Source: Neurospora crassa OR74A (Eukaryota > Ascomycota > Sordariomycetes > Sordariales > Sordariaceae). From it: 64,000 bases of DNA. The position numbers were made by a program, and so were the translations under genes. Each line of letters begins with the position of its first letter. Position 1 is the first letter of the stretch. The stretch is from NCBI RefSeq assembly GCF_000182925.2, contig NC_026505.1:5270001-5334000 (forward strand), written 5' to 3'. Shown here one piece after another: positions 54,766 through 64,000 of the stretch. The notes under the pieces were generated by a model that was given only the letters and a program-made list of their open reading frames with translations, made no database searches and was not told the DNA's origin.

Positions 54766-56961
54766 ATGTTTTCTTCTTCTTCGAGCTCGGGCAAGAAAGC
54801 GTCTCCCCAGGTACGTGTTAGTGCTTCATTTCCTCACTCCAATGATGCTAACAGGCCATGATGTCGCTACGCCAGCAGGAGATGGTGCAAGTTGGTATGT
54901 CCTGCCTGATGACTACAACCCCCCCCTCTTTCGTTGTTTGTTGTATAACCAGTTGCTGATCCCATGTCCCGTCATGGCTTCAGACAGGTCCGAGTATGTC
55001 CCAAGTCCTATTCCTAAACTCAAAGACGGAAACACTGACATGACTCGGACAATGCGACAGCTCTGGCTCCCCTTTTTGGAGAGCGCCCCAGAAGGATGCC
55101 CCGCTAAAGAAGACGACCACTCGCGACTCGGGCAAGGTCGTTGGCGCTGCCTATTCCCATGCCGACATGCTCAAGTTTGATTCATTGTGCGTTGGTGCCG
55201 GCGTTACTGTTTGGATGTCTCTCTGGGAAACGACGGCGTCTTTGCTGACTATGGCGCTCTTGGACTAGAAATCTGTCGAACGCCGGATCGCGACCACGAA
55301 CCCCTCCTCCCTCGTCCTCTGCCCTCGGCCGAACCACTTCCAATAGTACAGCCTCGCCCCATATCAAAGGGGTGACATCACCTCCTTTCCAAAACTACAT
55401 GAATTTCATAACGAGCACCAACGAAGACTGGGCGGCCGACGACGCAGACGATGTATACGCCTACGAAGACGATGGTGACGATGACTTTGGGCTTCCCAGT
55501 CTGTCCAGCATGAAGAGGAGGTCGCGTCGGATCGCAGCGCAGACTGAACAAGGAACCAGCCGAGGAACTGCGACAAACACACTCACAGACGCAACCGGAC
55601 GTCGCTACTCGGACAGCGCCGACATAGCCATCGAGCGACCAGCATCTACCTACCCAATGCCCAAGAAGACCGAAGGCAAGATCCTCCGACCACAGTACAG
55701 AGACATACTCCGCGATCCCGCAAACGCCCTACACCTAATCAACCATCCTTCCGTACCACCTAATGCTTCCCAGAAGGAAATCGATGCTGTCAACTCGAGG
55801 ATAACCAGGATCAACAAATTCAAAAAGATTCTTCAAGCATCAACCATCCCTCTAAACGACCTTCGAGCCCTAGCTTGGTCTGGCGTACCAGAAGAAGTCC
55901 GCGCCATGACGTGGCAGCTCCTGCTAAGCTACCTCCCCACCAGCAGTGAAAGGAGGGTGGCCACACTAGAGCGCAAACGAAAAGAATACCTGGACGGCGT
56001 ACGACAAGCCTTTGAACGAGCAGGTGGCGCTCCACCACCATCCACCGGGAAGGGAGGCGGAGGCAACCGCGGCCTAGACGAAGCCATCTGGCACCAGATC
56101 AGCATCGACGTTCCTCGAACGAACCCACACATTGAGCTCTACGGCTACGAAGCAACACAGCGCTCTTTGGAGCGTATCCTCTACGTATGGGCGGTCCGAC
56201 ACCCAGCGAGCGGCTACGTACAGGGCATCAACGATCTGGTGACGCCCTTCTGGCAAGTCTTTCTAGGCACATACATCACAGACCCAGACATAGAGAGCGG
56301 CATGGACCCGGGCCAGCTGCCTAGGGCGGTGCTGGACGCCGTCGAGGCCGACACGTTCTGGTGCCTGACGAAGCTGCTGGACGGCATACAGGACCACTAC
56401 ATTGTTGCGCAACCGGGCATTCAGAGGCAGGTAGCGGCGCTGAGGGACCTGACACAGAGGATCGACGCCGGGCTGGCGAAGCACTTGGAGGAGGAGAACG
56501 TCGAGTTTATTCAATTCAGCTTCAGGTGGATGAATTGTCTGTTGATGAGGGAGATTAGTGTCAAGAACACGATCAGGATGTGGGATACTTACATGGTTCG
56601 TTTCTTTTTCCCTCCCCCTCCTCTCCTCTTTACCCCCTCCTTCTCTCCCTTCAGTGCTCCCCAGCTAGCTAGCTAACGCCCAAAACCCAAAAAAACACAG
56701 GCCGAAGAACAAGGCTTCTCAGAATTCCACCTCTACGTCTGCGCTGCCTTCCTCGTCAAATGGTCCGACAAGCTCGTCAAGATGGACTTCCAAGAGATCA
56801 TGATGTTTCTGCAATCCTTGCCGACGCGCGAGTGGACAGAGAAGGACATTGAGCTCTTGCTCAGCGAGGCCTACATCTGGCAGAGCTTGTTCAAGGGGTC
56901 CTCGGCGCATCTGAAAGGACAGCCGAGTAGTAGGGCGAACTCGTTGAACTTTCAGCTTTGA
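54766..56961 (+). CDS. Gyp1-like TBC-domain Rab GTPase-activating protein
   Basis: Six exons, 54766-54810, 54876-54894, 54984-54993, 55061-55186, 55269-56595 and 56701-56961, give 595 residues. The last three are secure. The second and third (19 and 10 nt) are chosen to keep phase and use good branch sites; the acceptor of exon 2 could be 3 bases later. The N-terminus, through FWRAPQKDAP and KVVGAAYSHADMLKFDS, is disordered and basic. The TBC domain begins near LRALAWSGVPEEVRAMTW (about 265-282). Its two catalytic fingers are visible: Arg350 in ISIDVPRT and Gln385 in SGYVQGIND. So it should speed GTP hydrolysis by Ypt1/Rab1-type GTPases at the Golgi, as yeast Gyp1 and human TBC1D22 do. A Gly/Pro-rich insert (about 318-335) lies before the Arg finger. 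Confidence 0.86.
54984..54993 (+). other. Probable 10-nt micro-exon of the Gyp1-like gene
   Basis: ACAGGTCCGA lies between a CTTCAG acceptor (TGCTGAT branch upstream) and a GTATGT donor. It is the choice that links the phase-1 exon before it to the phase-2 exon after it and gives QVDRSDSGSPFWRAP. Confidence 0.5.
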
Positions 56962-58783
56962 GCCCGAGCCGAGCCCCTTGAGTTTTAGTTATCAGTGAAG
57001 GAGAAAGAAAGAAAGTTCTTCGATTCGAAGTAAGTGGGTGGGTGGGTGCATTGACCGCCACGCCAAAGACAAGACAACAGCTGTCCTGGGGACACGCTCT
57101 TTCAAGTCCGGCTAATTGAGCCGGTTCCTTATGTTGTGACCACCCCCATATAAAAAGTTGACGAAGAAAAAATCACAATAATTCACCGAAGAGGAGGATG
57201 ATGCAAGCAGCATATGTGGCTGCATGAGATGGGATGAGATGGGATGGATGATACAAAGGTCAAAGAGGAAGCAAAACAGAGATACCAATTGGCTAGTAAA
57301 GAGAGAGAGAAAGAGGGAGAGAGAAACGTAAAGCAGGTACGAAAACAAGAGTACATAAGCTTCTAGAGTAAAGAATCACTTGTAGTAATATACATAATAC
57401 CACGTTCTTGGAAAGAACAAAAATCGTCAGCTCATGATAGAGGGTTTTCAGTCTTCACAATGGTTGGGCAACTCGGTCAACAACCGTCATACACAACATT
57501 CACCCATCTTCGTGTCACGGAGAAAATTACTAAAACCAGCGGGAAACGAAGTTCAAATAAGCTATCTGAATAAGTAGGTAGGTACCCATGATACGTTTCC
57601 AGATTCCCAGTGTAAGTATATGTGAATAGCTATGACCGTTCACACCTACTCCTCTTGCGTTACCCTCTCTCTATCTGATAATTTCCAACGCTGTTTCTTT
57701 CTTTTTCTCTTGCCTTTCTTTTTTTTTGATTTTCTTGTTTTTCCTTTCTTGTCCATGTTGAGACTCCTCCCATCTCTCTTTTCTGTTTGAAAACTATCTC
57801 TACCCCATCTCTGGTCATAAAATAATGAGTGACTTTGGTTAGGAAGTCCAGAGGGACGAATATCAACTAACTATCAAACGCAGTGCTCACTGGATTTGTC
57901 CAGGCTTATCAACCGACAACTTCTCTTTTAAGGAGGGTATGGGATTGAGTGAGCCTGGACGAGTGAGCCTGGACGAGTGAGTCCCAGTGAAGCACGCTTG
58001 AAAACGAAGTGAAAAAAGACTAACTCAGGCTGGCTGGTGGTACGTGAAAGCTTAAGACTGGATGGAGTGAGCGTATCGGTGTAAACCAACCACTCTCTGC
58101 GTTGATTGACTTGCAGGCTTTGCCGTTTCATTCGGTCATCATTCTACCACGAAAGAAGATATCCAACTCTCCACCTGCCCGGAAGCAACAGATCGAGTGG
58201 TGACTTCTTCCTGGGTAGATCGCATTTGACCAGGCGCTTCCGCAACCATGCAAATTCGACCGCCAGCTAACCCAACGTTTTTCCCCCAATACCAAGTGTG
58301 GGTCGACCTCATCCGGCTCCGTACATCCGAACGATGACAAAACCCTCCTTGGATACCCGTCCGTTGCTTGAGTCCGTATGCACGTCTGATTTGATGTGCA
58401 ACCTTAGACGAAGGTGTGTGAAGATGCCTTGTTCCCGTATGCTTGGGGTTCAGCTTGCACGAGACTATTGCGCAGAGGGTATGTAGGCTGATCATCCACA
58501 CCTTGAAGAAGCCTATGTGAAGGATTGGCTTTCAGAGAGCAGCAACAACTCCTTGCAGCTTCAGTTGGGCGAATCCAAGCTGGAGAAGGGTAAGTTGTCT
58601 TCTGCCCGCCAGCCCGAAGGCTATCGGTAGCGTGTCAACAGAATAAGTCTGTCGTGCTCACCAAGTGACACATAATAGGTCCATATGCTATACCGCCGTT
58701 TAGGTTCAAGAGAACTATAAGCATTGTGTCGTGCGCTTCCACGAGAGGAAGAGGGAGACCAACAACGCCTAGGATCTAATGGC
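56962..58783. other. Intergenic region between convergent genes
   Basis: AT-rich, purine- and pyrimidine-tract sequence (57300-57340, 57690-57740) and a TAGG run near 57574. It contains the 3' ends of the Gyp1-like and UPF1 transcripts. No gene seen. Confidence 0.5.
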
Positions 58784-61700
58784 TCAATCGAAACCTGTCC
58801 CGATCTGACTGGCAAAAGCAGTGCTGACGCTCTTCTCGTCGTCATCGTAACGGCGGTATCCGTTGCCGACTCCCATACGACCATTGCTTTCGACATACTG
58901 CTTAAGGCGATCGCTCTGGCTGTAAGAAGTAGGGCGGGCTGATCCGATGGCCTCGCTAAGGCCAGCACCGAGACTCGCGCCGCCCTGTCCGATACCCTTG
59001 CCGCCGATGACACTGGAAGTGGCATCAGTGAACTCGCTGTTGGCGACGCTCTCGCCTGCGATGCTCTCTGTCGCACGACCACGGCCCTTGGCGCCTGGGC
59101 GTCCGTTGGGACCAGCACACGGCAAACCAGCCCACGCCTCAGGGTGGAAGTTCGAGAACATGGCAGGGTAACCAGAGCTCAAAGCAGCACCTCCCAGGGC
59201 GGAGCTGTGGATGGAGGAGACATCATCCGGGATGTACGAGACCATAGAACCAGTCTCATAATCCCTGACGGAGCCGGCAGTCAAGGGAGCAGCGAACCGG
59301 CCATTAGAGGGACCGCTGGCAACATGTTGAGTGTGGCTGCGTTGCGGCCGGTAGGCCTGGCGAGGTCTGCCAAACTGCAAGAGGGAAGGCTGGAGGTTTG
59401 TGAGGGGACCTTCGACGAGACACTTCTTGTCTTTGAAGTGGACGAGAAGGTGGTGCCAGAGCTCATGCTTGCAGAGAACCTTGGGGTTACCAATAATCAC
59501 CAGACCGTACTTGGCACGGGTGAGGGCGACATTGAGACGACGGGGATCCGAAAGGAAACCGATGCCTTGGTTCTCGTTGGAGCGAACGCAGGACAGCACA
59601 ATGAAATCCTTCTCTCGACCCTGGAAGGCATCAACGGAAGCGACTTCAACTTCCCTGTAGGATTCCTTCTTGAACGTGCCAGTGTTCTGCATGGTATTGA
59701 CAATGTAGCTGCGCTGACCCTCGTACGGCGTAATGACACCGATGTCAGCAGGCTTGACACCAGCCTTGAAGAAGCGTGTGACAATCTTCTCGACATTGGC
59801 AGCCTCAGTCCGGTTGAGGTACGATGTGCCCGAGGCCGATATTTCCTCGTTGCCCAAGTTGGACCAGAACATCATGGGAGTCTCAGGGACCGGCCAGGGA
59901 AAATCAACATCCTTGCGAAGTCTCTCGGCGGCAGTGACGCCGTTTTGCAACGATCCTTCGTAAAACATATTGGAGGGGAACTCAGAGAGGCAAGGATGCA
60001 TACGATACTGGACCTTCAAGCGAATGGGGGTAAACTGAAGCTTGACCAACCTCTCGAAGAGCGACTGGTTAAGGCCAGCCTTGGCGGCCTTCTTGTTCAT
60101 AATGACAGGGCCAAGCTGCTTGTGGTCACCAACCAGGACAACCTGCTTACATCCAAGGACCAGTGGAATCATGCACTCGGGTTCGGCAGACTGTGTAGAC
60201 TCGTCGATGAGCACATTGCGGAACTTCATCTTGGAAAGTCGCGGATCTCCGGCACCAACACAGGTGCAGCACACTACATCAGCGTTTTGCAGGATCTCAC
60301 GCTCGGCCTGGCGCGTCAGCTGCTTGAACCTCTTTTCATCCTGAGAAGACAGCTCGCCGGTCTCGGTCTTGAGCTTGACGAGACCATCAAGTTCCTTGTT
60401 GGTAGTATTCATGCGAACTTGCTCGTGGAGAGCCAGGAAACTGACGGAGGACTCGACATCCTCACGGGACTTGGCGGTCAAGCGAACGACCTTCAGGCCG
60501 GTTCTGTGGATCCTCTCACAGAGCTGGTCCACAGCAACGTTGGATGGGGCGCAAACAAGAACTTGGCTGTTGCTCATCTTGGCAAGATGGTAGATGATGG
60601 TGGCCGAAGTGACGGTCTTGCCAGTTCCCGGAGGACCCTGGATAAGGCTCAGAGGGTTGGACAAGACCTGCTTGATGGCGGCAATTTGGCTGGCATTGAG
60701 CTCAGGGAGACCGGGAACGTGGAACTTCTTGGGCATCGTAATCTTTGTCGGGGCAACCTGGACTTCGTGTCCCAGCAGCTTGTGGAAGATGTAACCAGAA
60801 ACACTCATCTCGTCGACGGCAAAGGTCTTCATGGCCAGCTGCATGCGGTCATAGGAAGTCGCTTTCCACACATAGTCGGCCGAGAAATTGTGTGTGCATT
60901 CCGTGGGGACAGACTTGTCATTGGCTGACTTGCGAAGTTCCACCTCAACCTCGTCGGACTGGTTGTTGGGAATCTTGATAACATATCCAACACCCTCCCA
61001 AGGCGGGCGCAGCTCTCCCTTGTACTTGAGACGCATCTCATCGCCAACGGCCAGCTTAACGTCACCGGACTCGATCTTGGGAAGGATGAAGCTGGCGACG
61101 TGTTTACTATTGAGACCCAGATGCCAGCGGACTTGAAGGCCATCCTCAGACTGGGCCTCCTTCAGCTTTTTGTCGTAGTCGGATTCCATCTTGACGAGAG
61201 GGCCGAAGATGTTCTGATAATGATAAGGGTCGTCGTACTTGAGCAAGACCGGGTGAGGATCATCATCGACTCCGGCAGTCTTTTCGAGGTCGGCAACAGT
61301 CGCGTTCGGTGCCTCCTTCCACATTTCCTCGAGCTTGGCAATCATGGGCGGCGTGAGATGGCGAGCACGAAGCTGCTCAGCATCCGTGGGAGGGGTGACG
61401 AGCCAGTTGAGGAAAGCCCTGTCTTCGATCAAGGGTTGCCACCTGGATATATCCCAGCTCATATCCTTGGTCGACGTACTAGCACCACACGGCTGGCGGC
61501 AGAGGAGGACCACAACCGTGTCTGACTTGGCAGGGATGAAACCGAGGATGAAGACATTCTTGGTGCCGCAGTTGTAACATTCGAGGACGGTATCGCCGAG
61601 GGAGGACTCGGGGTGAAGTTGAACTTCCTTGTGACGGGCGCGAACAAGGTGGTTGACGATATGGGACGAGAAGGCGCTTCCTTTGGCGCTGCAGAACCAC

Positions 61701-62065
61701 TTGTTACAGGTAAGGCACTTGACGACGCTAGAGGGCGAGTGGATGCCACAGTAGGCACAGGCGTGGGGAGGCAGTTCCTTCTCCTCCACGGGGGCATCCA
61801 GCTTGAGGCTCTTCATGCCGTCGACTGGAACGCTGGCCAAACTCTCGTCATCATCGTCATCAAGGACCTCGGTCTCGTTGTCGTCGTCATCGTGGCGGCG
61901 TCTACCATTGCCGCGGGGACCACGTCCACCGTAGACACCGTAGAGGAGGTTCTCATCGGGATCGATATTGGACAGTTCGTCGGAGCCACCGGCCTTGATG
62001 GCAGCAGCAGAGTCGGAAACCAAGTGGTTTCCAAGGTGTGTGAAGGACACCTCCATGTTGGCCAT
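58784..62065 (-). CDS. upf1: UPF1 RNA helicase (nonsense-mediated mRNA decay)
   Basis: A single coding exon of 1093 residues. The Cys/His-rich CH domain (about 101-195) begins [20 protein letters not shown] and ends VLLCRQPCG; in the family it binds three zincs and UPF2. The superfamily 1 helicase core follows, with GPPGTGKT (477-484), DESTQ (621-625), GDHKQLGP (647-654), QYRMHP and [10 protein letters not shown]. The C-terminal ~190 residues are Gly/Ser-rich with few SQ sites. It detects premature stops during translation and remodels mRNPs in the cytoplasm. All ATPase motifs are intact. The leader probably contains a 206-bp intron (62095-62300). It is divergent from IMP4, and its coding region has long accidental open frames on the opposite strand. 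Confidence 0.95.
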   Translation of the reverse strand: MANMEVSFTHLGNHLVSDSAAAIKAGGSDELSNIDPDENLLYGVYGGRGPRGNGRRRHDDDDNETEVLDDDDDESLASVPVDGMKSLKLDAPVEEKELPPHACAYCGIHSPSSVVKCLTCNKWFCSAKGSAFSSHIVNHLVRARHKEVQLHPESSLGDTVLECYNCGTKNVFILGFIPAKSDTVVVLLCRQPCGASTSTKDMSWDISRWQPLIEDRAFLNWLVTPPTDAEQLRARHLTPPMIAKLEEMWKEAPNATVADLEKTAGVDDDPHPVLLKYDDPYHYQNIFGPLVKMESDYDKKLKEAQSEDGLQVRWHLGLNSKHVASFILPKIESGDVKLAVGDEMRLKYKGELRPPWEGVGYVIKIPNNQSDEVEVELRKSANDKSVPTECTHNFSADYVWKATSYDRMQLAMKTFAVDEMSVSGYIFHKLLGHEVQVAPTKITMPKKFHVPGLPELNASQIAAIKQVLSNPLSLIQGPPGTGKTVTSATIIYHLAKMSNSQVLVCAPSNVAVDQLCERIHRTGLKVVRLTAKSREDVESSVSFLALHEQVRMNTTNKELDGLVKLKTETGELSSQDEKRFKQLTRQAEREILQNADVVCCTCVGAGDPRLSKMKFRNVLIDESTQSAEPECMIPLVLGCKQVVLVGDHKQLGPVIMNKKAAKAGLNQSLFERLVKLQFTPIRLKVQYRMHPCLSEFPSNMFYEGSLQNGVTAAERLRKDVDFPWPVPETPMMFWSNLGNEEISASGTSYLNRTEAANVEKIVTRFFKAGVKPADIGVITPYEGQRSYIVNTMQNTGTFKKESYREVEVASVDAFQGREKDFIVLSCVRSNENQGIGFLSDPRRLNVALTRAKYGLVIIGNPKVLCKHELWHHLLVHFKDKKCLVEGPLTNLQPSLLQFGRPRQAYRPQRSHTQHVASGPSNGRFAAPLTAGSVRDYETGSMVSYIPDDVSSIHSSALGGAALSSGYPAMFSNFHPEAWAGLPCAGPNGRPGAKGRGRATESIAGESVANSEFTDATSSVIGGKGIGQGGASLGAGLSEAIGSARPTSYSQSDRLKQYVESNGRMGVGNGYRRYDDDEKSVSTAFASQIGTGFD

Positions 62066-63241
62066 GATGGCGAGTGGGTTGACGGAGGTAAACTCTGGAG
62101 CACCAGCAGCTGGTCAGTAAGTGTCTGGGAGGGAAATTCGCAACAGTAACGTAGGGTCAGGCAGGTATCGTTGGGGAACGAGATAAGTAAGGTACTGTTG
62201 GTATACGCCGCGGTCCAGCCTGTAGCTGTTGAGCGGGCTGTTGGGGAGGGATGTGTATTTCAGTGTTTACATGAACATGACACGCAAACAAGCGGCGTAC
62301 CTTGAAGAGTTCACACCCGGAAGTTTTGTCGAAAGGTAAAAGGTGTGGCTGTCGTATTGCGGGTTGTCGCAATGCGGGACTATGGAAAGATGTAGATTAT
62401 GGGCTTGGACGTCGTCTAAAAGGTCACATCATCGCATAACGGATTGGATCGGCGAGCGGGCTGTGTTGCGCGCGGGGGCTTTCGAAACGACGACACTGCC
62501 AGAACGTCGAGGTGCTGATGCAGAGTGAGACCACTGATCGGCTCGCTTAAGGTTGTTCTTGGTGTTGTGAAGCAAATGGTTTGGTTGCCGCCGTTCAAGG
62601 TCACGGTTGTTGTTTGCTTGGGGGAATTTTGCCGGTGGCCGACTTCCGTTCAGTTTGTGTTGGCGGACGGGTCACGGTTGCGGTTCAGGTTGGAGGTTCG
62701 TCGTTCCCTTGTTTGATATCCGACGGCCTTCTATCAGCAGCCTCCAGTTCTGGGCTCAGCTGTTTGAGAAGCACGGGCAGTCATAGCGCCTGAAACTGCC
62801 CTGTATTCTAGAAAGCGGGCAGCAAGTAGGTAGGTAGGTACTGGGAAACCGGCACAAGCTGCAGCGAAGGGAGCCAGGGTACCTAAGGTGGCGTTGAACC
62901 GGGCGACCCAGGCGCGATCTCTTTCCCGGCAGGCGCAAATCGACGGGACCTAAGCCAATAGGTATCCGCCAAGCTGAAAAGATCCGTGCACCTCGCGCTT
63001 AGTCCCATTCGATTGTAACTTTTTTCGACTTTTTTCTCTGTGAACACCCCTGTCGTCACCAACCACTCCGCCCTCCACTAGTATCGACCCGGAACATCTG
63101 AATTTCTGCCAGTCTTCGCAGCCTTAATTCTTATCGACAACCTCATTACTACCACTTTCGACAACACGACTCTGAGAGCTCGGCGCGATCCCTTCCACCG
63201 AATCACTTATTACCGTCTGATAAGCGTGTCAACACAACAAG
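62066..63241. promoter_or_regulatory. Divergent promoter region of UPF1 and IMP4
   Basis: Contains a probable UPF1 leader intron and a TAGG run at 62826-62840. Both flanking genes are RNA housekeeping functions, so shared regulation is possible. No gene seen. Confidence 0.5.
62095..62300 (-). other. Probable UPF1 5' leader intron
   Basis: GTACGC donor after CTTCAAG, CTGACC branch-like sequence and CTCCAG acceptor. It ends 29 bases before the UPF1 start codon. Confidence 0.45.
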
Positions 63242-64000
63242 ATGATTGTAAGTGTCCCTGTCTACTCGTCATCTTCTCCAAGTTTCTCAATGTCCATGAC
63301 TAACATCTGCAATAGAGAAAGCAAGCTCGCCAAAGGCGGGACTACCTTTACCGAAGAGCCCTCCTGCTCAAGGAGGCCGAGGTTGCAGAGAAGCGCGCCA
63401 AGCTGAGGTCTGCCCTGGCCTCGGGCAAGCCACTCGACCCCGAGATTGCGAAGGACAAGGAATTGCGAAAGGACTTCGACTACGATGTTTCGAGGGATGT
63501 GAACGGAGACGCCATCGATATCGACGACGAATACTCGGAGTTGTCGGGTGTCATTGACCCCAGAATCTTGGTTACGACAAGTCGCGATCCCTCCAGCAGA
63601 CTCGGCCAGTTCAGCAAGGAAATCCGTCTCCTACTACCCACCAGTGTTCGGCTGAACCGTGGTAACCTCGTTTTGGAAGACCTTGTTGGCGCCGCCAAGG
63701 CGCAAAACTTGACGGATGTTGTTTTGCTACACGAGCACCGTGGTGTCCCTACCGCCATGACCATTTCCCATTTCGTACGTTGTCCCTCCAGGCATGTTGT
63801 TGTACTTGCAAAACGCATTTTCTAATCCTTGCTATAGCCCCATGGCCCGACGCTCATGGTCTCCCTCCACAACGTCGTTCTCCGCGCCGATATTCCCAAG
63901 TCGATAAAGGGCACAGTCAGCGAAAGCTACCCCAGGCTAATTTTCGAGGGCTTCAGCACCAAACTCGGTGAGCGAGTGGTCAAGATCCTCAAGCACCTCT
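63242..64000 (+). CDS. imp4: IMP4, U3 snoRNP / SSU processome protein (partial, 5' part)
   Basis: Exons 63242-63247, 63316-63774 and 63838 to the right edge encode the first 209 residues; the gene runs off the window. The first coding exon is only ATGATT. The sequence after it, [20 protein letters not shown], matches the N-terminus of Imp4, followed by [20 protein letters not shown] and [19 protein letters not shown], the start of the Brix domain. [31 protein letters not shown] and then [15 protein letters not shown] follow. Imp4 works with Mpp10 and Imp3 in the nucleolus to hold U3 snoRNA on pre-rRNA for 18S processing. Both introns (68 and 63 bp) have standard signals. Confidence 0.92.

Noticed and set aside
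59144-60928. A 594-codon open frame opposite UPF1
   Set aside because: It lies wholly within the UPF1 coding sequence on the other strand and reflects third-position codon bias; the product has no family look.
1-64000. Transposon, virus-like element, tRNA, 5S rRNA or CRISPR
   Set aside because: I looked for reverse transcriptase or transposase motifs, long terminal or inverted repeats, AT-rich mutated repeats, tRNA B-box patterns, the dispersed Neurospora 5S sequence and spaced repeats, by eye only, and saw none.

Overview
This looks like euchromatin from a filamentous ascomycete (Sordariomycete), most likely Neurospora or a very close relative. The spliced isocitrate lyase at 20072-21854 encodes 548 residues and reads, as far as I recall the sequence, like Neurospora crassa acu-3. 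Genes carry short introns (mostly 55-120 bp) with GTRNGY donors, CTAAC/CTGAC branch sites and YAG acceptors, and coding exons prefer C in the third position. I see no rRNA or tRNA gene, no CRISPR array, and no transposon or virus-like element.

Layout, left to right: an F-box-like/zinc-finger protein (2133-3837, +); mitochondrial ribosomal protein mL58 (5319-5996, -); a long gene-free stretch; a disordered fungal protein (9782-10879, +); a phytanoyl-CoA dioxygenase-like protein (11969-12958, -) diverging from an ERCC6L2-like SNF2 ATPase (13845-17381, +); isocitrate lyase (20072-21854, +); an AidB-like acyl-CoA dehydrogenase (22629-24790, +); a SAP-like, multi-spanning membrane protein (25584-27290, -); a vWA/alpha-kinase protein (28239-30875, -); a cytochrome P450 (31948-34091, -); 4.8 kb without a recognisable gene; an unknown Cys-containing protein (38851-40632, -); a tentative small gene (41418-41970, -); phosphopantothenoylcysteine decarboxylase (44094-45508, -); a NASP-type histone chaperone (46583-48082, +); an Hrp1-like RNA-binding protein (49675-53411, -); a Gyp1-like Rab GAP (54766-56961, +); the NMD helicase UPF1 (58784-62065, -); and the start of IMP4 (63242 to the right edge, +).

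The genes do not form a cluster. They are mostly housekeeping functions: RNA surveillance and 3'-end processing, ribosome biogenesis, chromatin, membrane traffic, CoA synthesis and the glyoxylate cycle. Isocitrate lyase and the adjacent acyl-CoA dehydrogenase could both serve carbon catabolism, but this is only suggestive.

The most unusual thing here is gene architecture. The CoA-biosynthesis gene at 44094-45508 is cut into nine exons, several of them tiny (29, 11, 26 and 3 nt), and one of its introns has a GC donor. The 3-nt exon restores the spacing of a conserved active-site motif. Tiny exons also appear in the Gyp1-like gene (10 nt) and in IMP4 (6-nt first coding exon), and the Hrp1-like gene has a 1.47-kb intron. 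All exon models here were worked out by eye from splice signals, reading phase and family motifs.
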